In this document: piece after piece, positions 35,372 to 49,832 of the stretch
How positions within the stretch are numbered: position 1 is the stretch's first letter
Layout: each line of letters starts with the position of its first letter
Origin: Cristatella mucedo
Taxonomy: Eukaryota > Bryozoa > Phylactolaemata > Cristatellidae
DNA length: 64,000 bases
Assembly (NCBI GenBank): GCA_009760855.2
Contig: WPIO01000008.1
Coordinates: 631,001-695,000, forward strand
Reading direction: 5' to 3'
Position numbers and translations under genes: made by a program
Notes under the pieces: generated by a model
What the model saw: the letters and a program-made list of their open reading frames with translations, nothing else
The model's database searches: none
Told to the model about the DNA's origin: nothing

Positions 35372-37903
35372 CTGCAAACAAGTCATCGGGTCACAGAGAC
35401 CTTCGATTCAAACTAGCGAATAATAAGAACGACGAAGCCAAGCCAGCCATTCCATCACGGGGAGCCGTCACGGCTGGATCAGGCGGAATTGAAGACGCGA
35501 GAATTGAAGACGCGAGAATTGAAGACGCGAGAATTGAAGACGCGACCGCCGCCTGGAAGGCTGGGGACACAAGAATACTGGGCACACTTGCGCTCGCCTT
35601 CCCAACACACACGCACACTACAGAGGACAGCTCGCACGGTCAAAGCAAATGCTGCAAAGCTTGTAGCTTCTTTTAAAATGTCGTCATGTCAGAGGATGTC
35701 TCGAAGTAGACAGGGTGTGAGTTCTAGGCATATGATGAGGATATGAACTAAAGTTACGGCCTCGAAAGAATTTGAGGTTGGTTCGAGGCACGAGTCAGAG
35801 AAGTGGTACGCTGGTACGATGCCTGGTGTGGCTGGGAAGCAGCTATCGGACATAGTTATAATGCACTTGATAAAGCGCCCCCAGAGAACTCAATCTCTTT
35901 CTAGGCGCTTTACATTTGCTGCAAAGGGAACGCCATTGAATGGTGAGTAATATCACGCTTGATAAACAACATGAATAACATGGTTAGGGGTGACATGCAC
36001 AGGGTCAGCATGCAAGTGTCGTTAGTGGCAGCATGCATAAGCACATAAAGGACGACTCGCAGGAGCCCGCTAAATGATGTCCTAAATAGGTGTTTTTAAA
36101 TTCGTTTTAAATGTGGTCAAGTCAAGGAATGCTGTGATGCAAGTCGGGAGTGAGTTCCAGGCTTTGGGAGCATACGAACTAAATGCACGGTCTCCAAAGG
36201 ATTTGAGGTTTGCATGAGGTATGGGTAAACTGTTGGATTCCGAAAAGCGGGTGGTACGATGCTTGGCCTGGTGGGGGAGTAGATCTGAGAGATAGGCTGG
36301 AGCCAAAGAATGAAGTAACCTAAATGGGAGCAACAAAACCTTGAAGTAGATCCATTGCTTGACTGGTAGCCAGTGCAGGTCGGCGAGAAGTGGTGCGATG
36401 CGGGCTGGAGAAAGAGAATGAAGGGACATAAAAGTGAGTGACCGAGTCTACCTTGAAGTAGATCTACTGCTTGATGGGGAGCCAATGCAGGTCGGTGAGA
36501 AGTGGTGTGATGCAATAATTGCGACATTCACGACACACGAGCCTGACTGCAGTGTGTTGGCCATGTTGATTAGCTGAAAGTAGGCCGCATTGGTAGCGAA
36601 AATGTGACAATGGACTGTAAGTTATGTACATCCGGTAGTGACGTTTCTAAAAGGAAATCTGCAAATCACTGCAGCATATACACCTGCTCCTGCGACACTC
36701 GGCTGGATGCACTGCACAAATGTGGCACTTGCACGATGGCCGATGACCAGCCCATTGCAAGCAGCATTTAGGTTGCACACAATCCTCTAACAGGACAATC
36801 TGATGCAGAGCTCTGGTGAACAGTGTAGAGATCGCTGGGAGGAAAACACCGAGTGTTTTCCGACGTTTCTCACTATGCCTGTTCTTTCCAGGTCTTCGGG
36901 TCTTTCATATTAACAACAGTTTGGAGACGTCTTACTATCAGAGCGGGCGGTGCCCCCCCCCCCCGGGTGGCGGGGAGGGGTCGGCCAGCAGGACCTGCTG
37001 GCACCTATTCAGAGTGCCAATGCAGCAAACCAATGGACAGCAAAGCGTGAGGCAGTGCGGTGGGATGTCAACAATGAGCAGGCAAAACTAGGCACGAGTT
37101 GGATGAGTGACCAGTGGGGAGGGTGGGACTAGGGATCGAGCAATTCGATGGCGTTCTCGACACCGAGTCAGGCTCGACTGCAGAAGGCCACGAAGGCATC
37201 GAGGAGAGTCGATGGAGGGGAGATTGCACTGCAGCTCAGCTTCGACCGACCGCACACAGCAGGGCCAGAGCTCGCTCAGGGTCACAGGGCCACAGCTCAC
37301 TCAGGTCAGCTGCCAAGGCTGCAGCAGACCGAAGCCTAGCGCCACGCCGACAGGCAGACAAGCAGCACGTGGTCACACAGACAGAGAGGCAAGCACGTGG
37401 TCACACGGACAGACGATACATAAATAATTCATTTGCATAGCGCCCCAAGAGAACTTAATCTCTATTCAGGCGCTTCACATATGCTACGGGGGCTCGAGCC
37501 CACGACCTCAGCCAGACCTTGGTCGGGGCGAGCACCTTAACCTCTGGACCAAACCAGCTCGGCAGGCAGACAAGCAGTACGTGGTCACACGGACAGACAG
37601 GCAAGCAAGAAGCAGGCAGACAGAGAGACAGAGAGACGACAGACAGAGAGACGGACAGAGAGACAGACAACCGACGCGACAGCTGACCCCGACTGACCTC
37701 AAGTGAACCTTGAGCTTCGACGGAAGCCATCGACTGCAGAGCGTTCCACAGCAGCTTCAGATAGACGTGCACGAGCTGCGTCTCCATCTGTATGCAGTGC
37801 AGCGAGAAGTAGTTCCTGTTCTCCATGTTTGCAATGGCGTTCTCTTGCTGAAAGCAACGCCGACCAAGTCACAGCTCGCCGCACACTCGCCTCGGCGCCG
37901 CCC

Positions 37904-37939
<36 letters not shown>

Positions 37940-40055
37940 GTAGCAGCAGCAGCAGCAGCTCACCTCCAGGATGCGTTGCTCGAGATGCTGCTGCTCCACT
38001 GCCTGAGACTCCTGCGAGCCAGAGACGTGCGACGTGGAGAGAGGCAACACGAGGAAAGATGGCCGCCGCCGCCACCGACAGAAGGACCGAGGCTTTGGCG
38101 TGGCCGCAGGAGTGAGCGCAAGGAGCGAATAGTATATAGTATATAATAGCATATAATAGCATATAATAGCATATAATAGTATATAATAGTATATAGTATA
38201 TAATAGCATATAATAGTATATAGTATATTATAGTATATAATAGAATATAGTACTTAATAGCATATAGTATATACTAGTATATACTAGTATATAGTATATA
38301 GTATATAATAGCATATAATAGTATATAGTATATAATAGCATATAATAGTATATAGTATATAATAGCATATAATAGTATATAGTATATAATAGCATATACT
38401 AGTATATAGTATATAATCGTATATAATAGCGCAAGCGAATAGCAGGCAATAGCTCGCGGGGGGGGGGGGGGCAGGCAGCTCCCAGCTCACATAGGAAACC
38501 TTTAATCTTTAATGATGATAACAATAGCATTGACAACACTAATAAAAAAATTTCAACAACAACAACAAAGACACCTCGAGACATCTAAATCCCTTTCTAC
38601 GAACTTTTTAAATTGCTAAAAAGGAAGGGTGTCAGCTGATGGTGACAATGACGTGAACAATTTCAGATCGAGCAAGCACGCAGGACATCTCGCCAAGCAG
38701 GCGAGTTTCTAGCTTCCATTCAATTGGCCTCAAGCTGCCATGTTGCGATGTCAGTCGGCAGCAAATTTGAGCAAGACGAGCACTGCTGAGCCGCAGGCAC
38801 GGGCTCTAAAGGATTTATTTACAAATGAGTAATTTATGAGTAATAATGAGGAGTAATTTATTTACAGACGTCCCTCGAAACTTTCACGCTTCGACTTTCG
38901 CGGCTTCACTCTATTGCGGTTTGATCAAATATCTTCATCTTAAAAAGTTGACCGAGATGCTGAGAATGATATAGCGCGAGCTCGGTTGTCTGAGTCAATT
39001 ACACACCCTTGCATCACAATCAAAATTAAAATTACTGTACGTACGTTGGTCAATGTATTCGGGTACCCCCACGAATCCTTCAACGTCAGGTGCAGCCTCA
39101 TTGAGAGCAGTAACCTTGCTCTTCTTTGCCGTGCAGTACGCCTCTTCATCATCATCGAACAGATTGCGCTATTTTCATAAGTTAATGGTTGTACGTAAAA
39201 CTGTGTGTGTGTGTGTGTTTAATTAAATGTACACTAGTAATAATATGATATTTGTAACGTCTAATACGCCTTATTATCCTTTACTTTGTCTAATATGTTG
39301 AGTAATATGGGTGTAATGGTGACTAAAAAGGTGTTATTTCCTATGACCAGAGGTATTTAATAATGTTAAAACCGAATTAGAGGGTCGTGAACAGGTTTTC
39401 TATGCTCAAGTTGCAAAAATATTCGATTTATAAATAAAGAATCGTACTTCGCGGAAATTCACCTATCGAGGCAGAGTCTGGAACCGATTAATCGCAATAA
39501 ACGGACGACTTTATTTGTTTTAATTTAATTGTTTTTATTTAAGCAGTGTATTTTTTATTATATTTTTTCTCATTTAATACATTTACTCGTTGGCTAGTAA
39601 TTTATTTGTTGGCTCTAAATGATTTCTTGGCTAGAGGCGCGGCCAAAGGACCAGAGCAGCGGTGGGATTCACCAGCGAAGCTCGCCGGGGGCGGCGGCTC
39701 GAGGAGTAGGCAGTTCAGTCAGGTCAAGTCGGTAGCCAGTGCGAATGAAGCAAAGCTGTAGTAACACTGCAATGCTGCGACACACCTCCACCCGCCCCAA
39801 TCAGGCGCCGGCTACAAAAACCAATAACAACAGTGCAGTGAAACAGCCGCAGATTAAAGCAGGAAAGGGAAGCGTTGCTATGCAATGCGTGAAGATGAAC
39901 CGGCTCAGTGCTTTTTCAGCATCCTTCGCCTTTATCTTTCAAAGAAGAATCGTCGCTTCCTCTCACCGTGCTTGCAGGACTGCGAGGGCACGAGGTCGCC
40001 AGGTCGGGTGAATGCATGCTTTGCGCTCGCACTCGCACAGGACACCGGAAGAGTG

Positions 40056-40094
<39 letters not shown>

Positions 40095-43000
40095 CACGCA
40101 CGCACGCACACACGCACGCACGCACACACACACACACACACACACACGCGATGGGCACGCAGAGCTCCGCCGGCCGCGCAGTGAGACTGCTGGGAGAGCC
40201 TCTGAGCCCATCCCTCCCCTCTCGGTCCCCACAGGCAGGTGGCAAGCGATCTGCCCAGGGCGGCTAGATGCCGATGAGCTATTTTCGTGCGATGCAAACT
40301 GATGCTAGTTGTCCCATTTTGAGAAGCTTCACGGCGAATCAACGCAGCATAACGAGCACCGCAAGCAAGCGAGGCTGGCTTATGCTGGCGAATTATGGCA
40401 TGGCTCGATGCCACCATTATGCTGGCGCAATCGAGCCATGCGACGGGACACGTCGTGAGTGTGACATGTCAAGCTCAGGCCGGATGGGGCACGACACGTT
40501 TTACAACTCGCTGCCAAGTTCACGAGCACCCTTCTGTGGCTCAGCATTTTGAAACAGCAGAGAAGCGGCGGGCGAATTCGAGCGCTCGGGATCACGTGCG
40601 CATCCGCCCGCCAGCAGCCGCTGCTGCCCCACCCCCACAGGCGATCGAGGCACAAGACTAAAGAGATCAAAGCGACGTGAAAAAGTGACTGCTCGCTCTG
40701 CCTCGCTCTGACCTCGCTGCCGCCGCCTCGGACGGTCGCCGACATCTGCTTCTTCTTCATCGTACCCATCCTGGCCACGGCACGTTGATGGTCGTTCAGC
40801 ACGCCCTTTTGATGTCGCTCGCAGAGCTCCTGCAGCGTCACGCGCCCAAGCAAAGTGACGTCACGCACACGTGACCGCAGAGCTAGCCCGTCGGTCAGCC
40901 TCGCACGCAGCAAAGGCAGAGGGCTCAGCCAGCCACAAAGTTATGCGCAGTTAGACGCCATGCGACCTCCGAAGCTTCGACCTCGAAATGCCGCTCGGCA
41001 AACATCCGCCCGTGCGTCACACACTTCGCAGTCTTCCACTTTATCCGAGCTAAGGTTTCAAGCAGTTTAACAATGGTTGCAAGCTTGTAGAGATAAGTAT
41101 AAGGTGTTTGGTGGAGCCCAGCGAGAGTCCAAGCTCATCCATTCGCCACTTAGCCAAACGACCCCATGCCCAGAGCTAGGCTCGAGCGGTGGACAACATT
41201 GTCGCCTCCCACAAAAGAGAGTGGCATCAGCGGCGGTGGCAGCAGGGAGGTGCGAGGCACCCGAGGCGAGCCCCTGAGAGTAAACGATGAAATACCGAGG
41301 CTAACGTTTTGCTAGCTCGACGATAACGTCTCCAATCTTGGCTCGAGCGACTGCAGCAGTTTAGCATCAGCCGCTCGCCGAGCCATCCATCGGTGCTCGC
41401 GAAGCCCGTCAAGCCTTCCGTCCAAAGAAACGTGCGCTGCCGACGCGTGCACGGTCACGTCAGCACCAGCCTGCCACTCTGAGAGCGTGCATCTGATGCG
41501 ACGTGCGCACGATTTGGCGTGACGACGGATGGGGAGGTCAATCGTAGCGGTAGGCCGGACGTCAGGCGACAAGCAGTGAAACAGGATGCATAGAACACGC
41601 CAGTACCTTATAGGAAGTCAAGACGTCAAGCAGGCTGTCCAGCTGATCCGTCACGAGCAGCTCTTGGCTGGCAGACTGCAAGGACGGAAGGACGGAGAGG
41701 CGCTGGCGCGACTCCAACCGCACGCGGGGCAGCAGGCGAGGCAGCAGGCTCGCAGCGATGGCTGCTGCACCTCCTCCCCATCTAGTTCGTGGTCACACCT
41801 TCTCGCCTCGCGTGACCCCCGCTCGGCACGTACCAGGAGGCAAAGGCGCAGGGATGAGCTCGGTCATTAAGGTCGAGGTTACCGCGAGGTCAACGAGGCG
41901 AGGTCACCGCGTTGAGAGCTGCTATCTCACCGCTCCAGAGGCAGGCGCAGGTGCTCGAACTGCCGTCGACGACATCACCGATGTCGTCGATCGACCGATG
42001 GGGATCGTGCACCTTTGCAACGAGGCAGCTACTCCCCCTCCCGGGAAGGCACCCACATCTGTCAGCCTGTGCAGCAAACTGCGTGGGAAGGGGGTGGGGT
42101 TGGGGCGGTCCAGTGTGAGGCAGGAAGTGACAGGCGGAAGGTTAGGGATGACGTCGGCTGTAACAGAGCAGCAGTCAGCCGAGGCAGCGACTAGCAATGC
42201 CCGTGCTAACGTAGGCCGAAGGCACACCCATGGGACGGCGGCCGGCCGCCAGCGCCCTCTTGCACACGAGCGCTACCCTCCCCCAAGGGTGAAGAGATGA
42301 CACGTCAGTTAGCCGATGCCATAGCAGTCTGCCACCTGCCCCCCCCGTCCCAGCCCATCAAGGCACACATCACTCTGACACTATATATGCCACTCGCTGC
42401 ACTCAAGAGGACGAACGTGCGGAACAGCCGCAACGCTTCAATGCACGATATAGGACACACTGGTAGGGGCAAATCCTGTCTTTTTACATGTCGTGGCTAA
42501 CTGCTGCTGCACGGACTGCTCGAGTCCTGACTGCAGCTTGATGAGATCGAGGCGAAGCCAAGGTAGAAGTGAAATGTAAAGCCAAGCAAAGATCAGCCGA
42601 TTCACCGGCCTCATTTACAAAGTAGCCCCAGCAGGCTAGCACTACAGCTTGCAGCAACGAGTTGGCAGCTGCTCCACGACTCGAACACGTGTCCACGGTC
42701 GTGAATGCACTGCACGAGCCTCGGAACCACCACGCACCGGTCGTCGTGTGCCACGGTCACGAAGAGCAGAGAGATTTCGCCCGCCTTTAGAATCGGGCCG
42801 ATCGGGCCGATGCTCGGCATACGTCAGCAAGGAGGTAAATGGCAAGCGAGGAGGAGAAAATCGGCAAGCGCCGCAGCGAAGCGAACAGCTCAAGCTCGGC
42901 CCTGTCCGAGGAGGAACAGAAAGCTCACACTCATGCGCACCTCATTCCATCCGTAACAGAAGCACGGGGGGGGGGGGGGGGAGGAGGGGGGGCTCTTCGA

Positions 43001-45437
43001 ACCGTGCCCTCGGCATCAAGCCCAGAGGCGAGGTGTAGGTGGGCTCGAACGGATGGCACATCGGCAAGCTCGAGGTGCAAGCTTACAGGGACCAAAAAAA
43101 ACACCCTGGAACAACGAAACTCGGAATAAAAAAGGACACCGCCCAAAACCCCCAATTCAGCGAGCATGCTACCTGCAAGGTACCGTCAAGTCACGCGACA
43201 GAGGCCGGCGTGCCTTCCACGGGCACGGTCACGTCACCTGCAACAGGACGGCTGGCAGCGCTGGTGGGCAGTGGTGGCTGCCCTACCTGCTTGGCCGCCC
43301 TCTCGCTGAGAGCCGCGTAGTCGGAGCACGAGCTCTTCAGACCCTTCTTCAGGTGCTGCCACGTGCTCGACGCACCGCTGGCCCACTTGGTCACCGGGGT
43401 GCCGTCCGCCGATAGATTGCTGGAAAGGAGGCACGCACAGCGTCCGGCGCGCTCGACGAGGCCTCGGCGGCGGCGCAGCGTGACGTTTTCGAGCGACTCT
43501 TTTGCAGTCGCGACACTTCGCTCGACGTCGATGCCGATCGTGGCAGAGACAGCGGCGGCCATTGCTACGCACTCGAAGAGAAGGTTGAGCACCTGAGCTT
43601 GCTATGGTATAACAAGCGCACAGTGTCTTTTCATGACACTAGAAGCGTAGAAGCTACTGGAAGCAGTAAAGTGAGTTGGGTTTATAAAATCCAAGTGAGT
43701 TAGGTTTTTAAAACACTAAACTGAAATCTTTTGGTGATCGAGCCTTCAGCTTGCTTCCGGATTCTGTTTCTAACTTCATTAACTTTCCTGAATCATTCAA
43801 ATCTCAGCTACAGATGCATCTGTTTGGGTCAGCTTCCCATTTGCCCCCCACCCCGGGTGAAATTGTCTCTGCACCTGTCTCTGGTGAGTGCTCTGCGTGG
43901 TGCGTACCAGTGCACGAGTCAGCGCTAGCACATCACTAGCCCAAGGTATTACTAACCACAGGCCACGTGAGTGTCCTCATGTTTGCTTTAGCATGCCGTG
44001 CCTAAGAACGATTCTTTGTTTGCTCTTGCATGCTAGATATCGGGCGTGTCAACACCTCCGTGGGAAGTGATTCTCTTGCAGTGAGTTGTAAAGCACACAG
44101 TGATTAAATTTTCTTAGGATGCTATACAAGCGCCATATAATTATTATTCGGTTGAATTTATTCCAGTATACAAAAGCAGCGAGTATGGGCAGCCAGATGA
44201 GCCCAGCCAGATGCCCCCCACCCTGATGCTGAAGTCTACTCAGTAGCACCTCTAGGGCAGCGCCGCTCAGAAGAATTGTTCCAAATAGGGCGTGAGGAGA
44301 GGAGGGCCTGTCCCTGTCCCAGCAAGTGGTGGCAGCCATGATGATCCCGACCTGCGTCAGAACATCACCTGACCAGATCTCATTTAAAAAGAATTTAAAA
44401 ACACCAATTTAGAACAGCATTTAGTGGATCCCTGTGATTCGTCCTTGATGAGCTTATGCGAGCTGACACTGTGCATGCTGCCACTAACCACATTTGCATG
44501 CTGACCCTGTGCACGTCACTCCTAACCAAGTTATTCATTTTATTTGTTTATCAAGCATGATTTTGCTCACCATTCAATTGCATTTCCCTTTGCAGCAAAT
44601 GTAAAGCGCCTAGGAAGAGATTAAGTTCTCTGAGGGCGCTTTATCAAGTGCATTATTATTATTATTATTATTTATTTATTATTATTATTACTATTATTAT
44701 TATTATTATCATCGAGCCTAAGACAGTGGCTCACTTGTCCTTGGAAAACGGACAGCGCTCACTCGAGCGGCTCACCTGGTAAGACCCGGCCTTCCCAAAA
44801 CATCTACATCTCCCTCGGGGCCTCGCTGCGCCTGGCCTACACATGACTGACACAAACGGGTGAAGGCCACGGCACGGTGTGCTCGCTCGCTAGCTCGCTC
44901 GATCGCCAGTCCAAGGCTGCTCACCTCAGCTCCGTGGCAATGGTCGACAGGTCGACGGCCGTGTCCAGTGAGCGCTGCGCCATGCGCTCGGCTACGTCCC
45001 GAAGCCTCGTCGTGCTGCTCAGTAGCACGGTCACGTGGGTACGGCTCGTGGTGTACTGAGCTTGAGTGTCCATGGGCACTAGCTCCTGCGCTCGGAGGGT
45101 GAGAAGAAAAAATGGGAAGCTGGCTGGCACAGGACGACGTCGGAAATCGTCCGGCCGGAAGACGGGCATGAGCGCCTCGGGTAGCAGTAGCACTAGATGA
45201 ACTGGCACAGGGCGGGGCCGGACAAGGTGGCAGACTGGCTGCAGAAGCTGGCCTGTACGTGTACAACACCAGCGGTGCTTGGCAGCGGCGGCAGCAGCAG
45301 GCTGCTGCCAAGCGTGCACCAGTCAGCGGAGGCGGGATACGGTGGCACGTCACACTGGTAGGATCAAGGAGGTTTTTTTTAGAGAAGAAACCAGCTTTGG
45401 CACTGAGTGACATGATTAGTAGAAACTGCACACACAC

Positions 45438-45487
<50 letters not shown>

Positions 45488-45498
45488 GCGCGCACGCA

Positions 45499-45530
<32 letters not shown>

Positions 45531-47050
45531 CGCACACACACACGCACGCACGAGCACCCACACGCGAACACACACAATACGCACACATATCCAGGCGGTA
45601 GGCTAATTTCGAGCACGTGGTGATGGTCGCACAACAGCATCACCTAATAGAAGAGCAAAGCCTTTTAATCCAGCCACACGCTTAGGGTGTCCTATGAGCA
45701 GCAGTTCGGTTTTATCGTCAGCCGTGGCAGGATTTTCGAAGCAAGGATCGAGACTGGCAATGAAATAAGAAGAGAAGAAGAGACAGCAAGGCTCGCATCT
45801 GACATAGATAACTACTGCCGACATTCGCACAACTAGGACGACAAGGAAGGAGGGGCCACTTCAGGAGCACACCGCTTGACATCAGTGCCCCTTGCTTTGC
45901 GAAATGAACACGGGGCGCTGCAGCAGACGGATGGGGAAGTGCAGGGAGAGAGTTGGAGAGGGCATAGCAGCAGCAGCCACGTGGTGTGGCAATTGCAGCG
46001 GCACACCGCCACGCGCCGTGGCTGCATGACGGCAGCTGCCTGCAACATGCACGGCTGGCAGGAGACAGAGACTGAGTGCAGGTCAAATTCAAGGTCAAGT
46101 GAAAGAAATGAGCAGAGCGCCAGCGGAGGCGCTAGCAGCAGCTGTGGCCAGCAGCCAAGCTGCCGGCAGCAAATGGCCGGTGCGGCGCCGAAGCTTCTAG
46201 ACAGCCAGGCGATTGGAGTCAAGGGCAGGCAGCAGCTCTGGCTCCAAGTGGCATCCGAGTTGGAGCTGGATACAATAACTGGCTCTCAGGGCGAGGCTTT
46301 GGCACGAGCTGTGCACGGGCATTATGGCCTGGCTAGCGTTTGGCAGCAACAGTTCACAAGGACGGCCAAAGGTCTCTGACGGACAAAAGACACCGGCGAC
46401 AGGTACCATCGATGCATCGCTGCAAAACTGCGCGAAAAGCCCCACGGGAATGTGCGCAGCAGCGATTAGGCAGGGAGCGATTAGGCAGGGGAAGTGCGAA
46501 GGGGGTTCGGGAAAGCTCAAGCATCAAAGGTCGGCGTCAGAGAGCCACGTGACAGAAAAGGCAAAGGCCTAGTGAATAAAAGCGCCTAGCCGACCAGAGC
46601 ACGGCGCCGAGCGAGCAAGCAGAGAAACAAGCCGAGTCACATGACTACCCAACGAATCTGCGTGAGCAGTGCTGCAGAGTCAAGATACAAACGCTCAATC
46701 GACATAAGAGTGAGATGGAGTGAGTCCTTGCACGAGCAGAGATTAGATAAACCCGAGCACCCGCTTGAGGTGTGCATAGCACAAGCAACAACCACGGCTC
46801 GAGGCAGACCTAAGATTGAGGAATTTAAACTCTCTTAGGTCTTCCTTCAGGTTTGGTTATCAGTAAGCTCTATAAGCAGCACACCAAACGACACACGGGG
46901 GGGGGGGGAGTGGAAGATCAGGAATCAATGTGGTGCAATCAGTTAATATTGAGAGAAAGAAGAGAGAGAGAGAGAGAGAATGAGAGAGAGAGAGAATGAG
47001 AGAGAGAGAGAGAGAATGAGAGAGCAAATGAGAGAGAGAAATAGAGAGAA

Positions 47051-47098
<48 letters not shown>

Positions 47099-48097
47099 GT
47101 AGGAAAGAGAAATGTAAGAATGGTCGAAGCACCTCTTCCAAGCAAGAGCTGTGGAAGATCGAACCCATTCCACAGGAACGTTGATTAGTCACGTGCTAGC
47201 TCCACTGACCATACACAAGTTTCGCTGGTAGCTGAAACAACAGTGCACTGATTTAGTGGCCATGACCGGCCGGGTGGACGCTAAGCAGGAGCAACATGAC
47301 TCTCATGACTACCAGCAGGCACTGCAGCAGGCTCTCGCTCTAGCTGAATCGAATAAACTAAAGATATGTGAAAAGGTATCTCTCTCCGCTGGCAGACACA
47401 CTTCCGGTATGGGTGGGTCGGTCGACAGCCTACCTTGGGCTTCACGCTGCACTCGAACGTCATGAACTCGTCGGGCACAGCTCGAAACTGCTCCCGGATC
47501 TTATGCTGACATTCCTGGAACGAGAGAAGGCACGCCTCAGACCCGGCGGCAAGGCTTTACGACAGTGCCAGGCACGTGACCGGATGTTGCAATCGCAACG
47601 AACGCAACGCACGAGAAGGGCCACCGCTGCTGCCGGCCTGCTGCCTTGGTGCTGCTTGCCTGTCCGCTGAACGTGAAGAAGTACTGCAGAATGCCCAGCT
47701 TATCGTTAGCCACAACCGGATGCCTTGCCAGGAAGTTGAGATAGCGCTTCAGCGCTTTTCGCCGCGCCTCGATGAAGTCCTTGCCGTTGTCTGCATACCA
47801 AAAAAAAAGGCATTGCCCTACGAGCTCACGAGCGGATATTGCGGAGAGCCGTGGAGCTGAGGCTGACGGCGCCGACGAGCTGGCTTCGAAGGATTCCATC
47901 GAGGCATGCGAGTCGCAGCGGCAGAAGGCTGCTGCTGCCGCTTCGGCGACTTCCGGCCTTGACCTCAGCAGCCAGTGCGTGTGGTTCAAACCCCGGCTGG
48001 ACGACGAAAGTCGTGCCGCTGGACACGACACTCGAAAAAGAGGCAGTAGCCTCACGCTGCCACCACACCCGAGTCGTGGGCGAGAGAGAGAGAGAAA

Positions 48098-48175
<78 letters not shown>

Positions 48176-49783
48176 ACGAGCGTAGACCGTTCGGAATGAT
48201 GACGATTAAATGGACCCGAGTAAAAGCAAACGGCACCACCTGGTGCCAGAGCAAACAGGACGATGGAGGCAAGTTCGAAGGGCGATGCGTGGGCCCAGTG
48301 GGGGCCCCCAGAAGGCGACACGTCGGGCGATTTTCGACATGATTTCTCGGCGACCTCGGTAAGAAATCTCGTGCTTGCTTACATGCAGACGAGAGTGGGC
48401 GCGCACGGTGGCAGGCACTCGTTTGCTAACAGCGTAAATTATTCTAAATGAATGCGCTACTGTGCGATCCCGAGGCTGCAATTAAGCCGAACGAACGCAG
48501 CAGGGCGAATGCACTCAGCACGGCGGTGCCGTCGGCACCCATTTAACACCGACCGGCTGTGCGCAGATGTCCACCCATAGCTGTTCAGTCGACTTACTGC
48601 CAAACTGCTTGGGAGGAAGTGACGGAAGCATGCGATAAGGGAACCTCAGCAGCAGCAGCTCCTGCAAGGCCACGAAGTCACTGTAGCGTCGCTTCACCTT
48701 GACTCCTCGGTACCGCTGCAACGACACACGTGAGTGAAGGTCGAGGTCAGCAGTCATGGCTGTACAGAGTAGGTCGAGATCTTATTTCCCAGAAAAATAA
48801 TGTCGCTTATTAATAGGGGTTTATTGCACATTGAGCGAGGATTCCAAAGACAAGCGCAAGTTGGGCTGCCGGAGTTATAGCAGGCCAGGTGACCACTGAG
48901 CTAGAGCGATTCACAGTCACGCTTGAGGGGGAGAATGCGCCGAGCGGTTCGAGACGATGCGTAGGACATCGAGACGATGCGTAGGAATGCCGAACGAGCA
49001 GCTACTCAGCTCACAGCTCCCGCCACAGCCAAAGTCAAATGAGCAGCGGTAGCATCTCAGCTCCCCGGCCCTCAGTAGCAGCGGCTCCGGGGAGCTTTTC
49101 TTTGGTTAATGCATAATTTGCGGATCTTTGCAACAACGATGACATCTGGGAATGCATTTGAACTAGGATAACGAAGCGATAACAGGTACACACAATCATA
49201 ACTAATACGCAGGTTACAAGCGGCCGGCGCATCTGACGCAGCATTTCACGACACGTGTATTCCTCTTGCAGTGCACAACCACTGCAAGGGCAATGCGGTG
49301 TCACGCAAGGGTAATACCACGTCCCGTTAATATCCACATCCGGCAAGCATTGCAACTTATATATTCATGGCATCTAGAACGGGATTTAGTTCTCTTAGGG
49401 TGCAATGCAGACAGACGTCTCATTATCATTATTTTCATCGTCATTACATTACGTCATTACATTACATCATTACTGACAAGCCGAGCTGCCGAATGACAGC
49501 ATGCTCAAAACTGCTGTGTGCCAACCGGAACGACCGTGGTGGCAGCAGACGCAACCGGACAAGTTTCAGCAGCTGCCACAAGTTTCGGCTGCAACTTTTC
49601 CCTCCCTTCCTTCCTTTCCTTGCATTATCGCTATCCTCTTATTATCCTTCACGCCCTCTTCACGTCCTTCCCTTAAGCCACGGACGGTTTTTCTTTCCCA
49701 TCCAACTCGGTTTATGGTGCCTCGTTCACCCCTACTTCCTGTTATTTCCTTCGTTGAAAGAAAGAGTGAGTGAGTGAGTGAGT

Positions 49784-49832
<49 letters not shown>

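Noticed and set aside
44772-45584. 270-codon minus-strand frame as one protein
   Set aside because: Only 44925-45085 is coding (SNX8 exon 8). The rest is a readthrough of a (CA)n array and intron.
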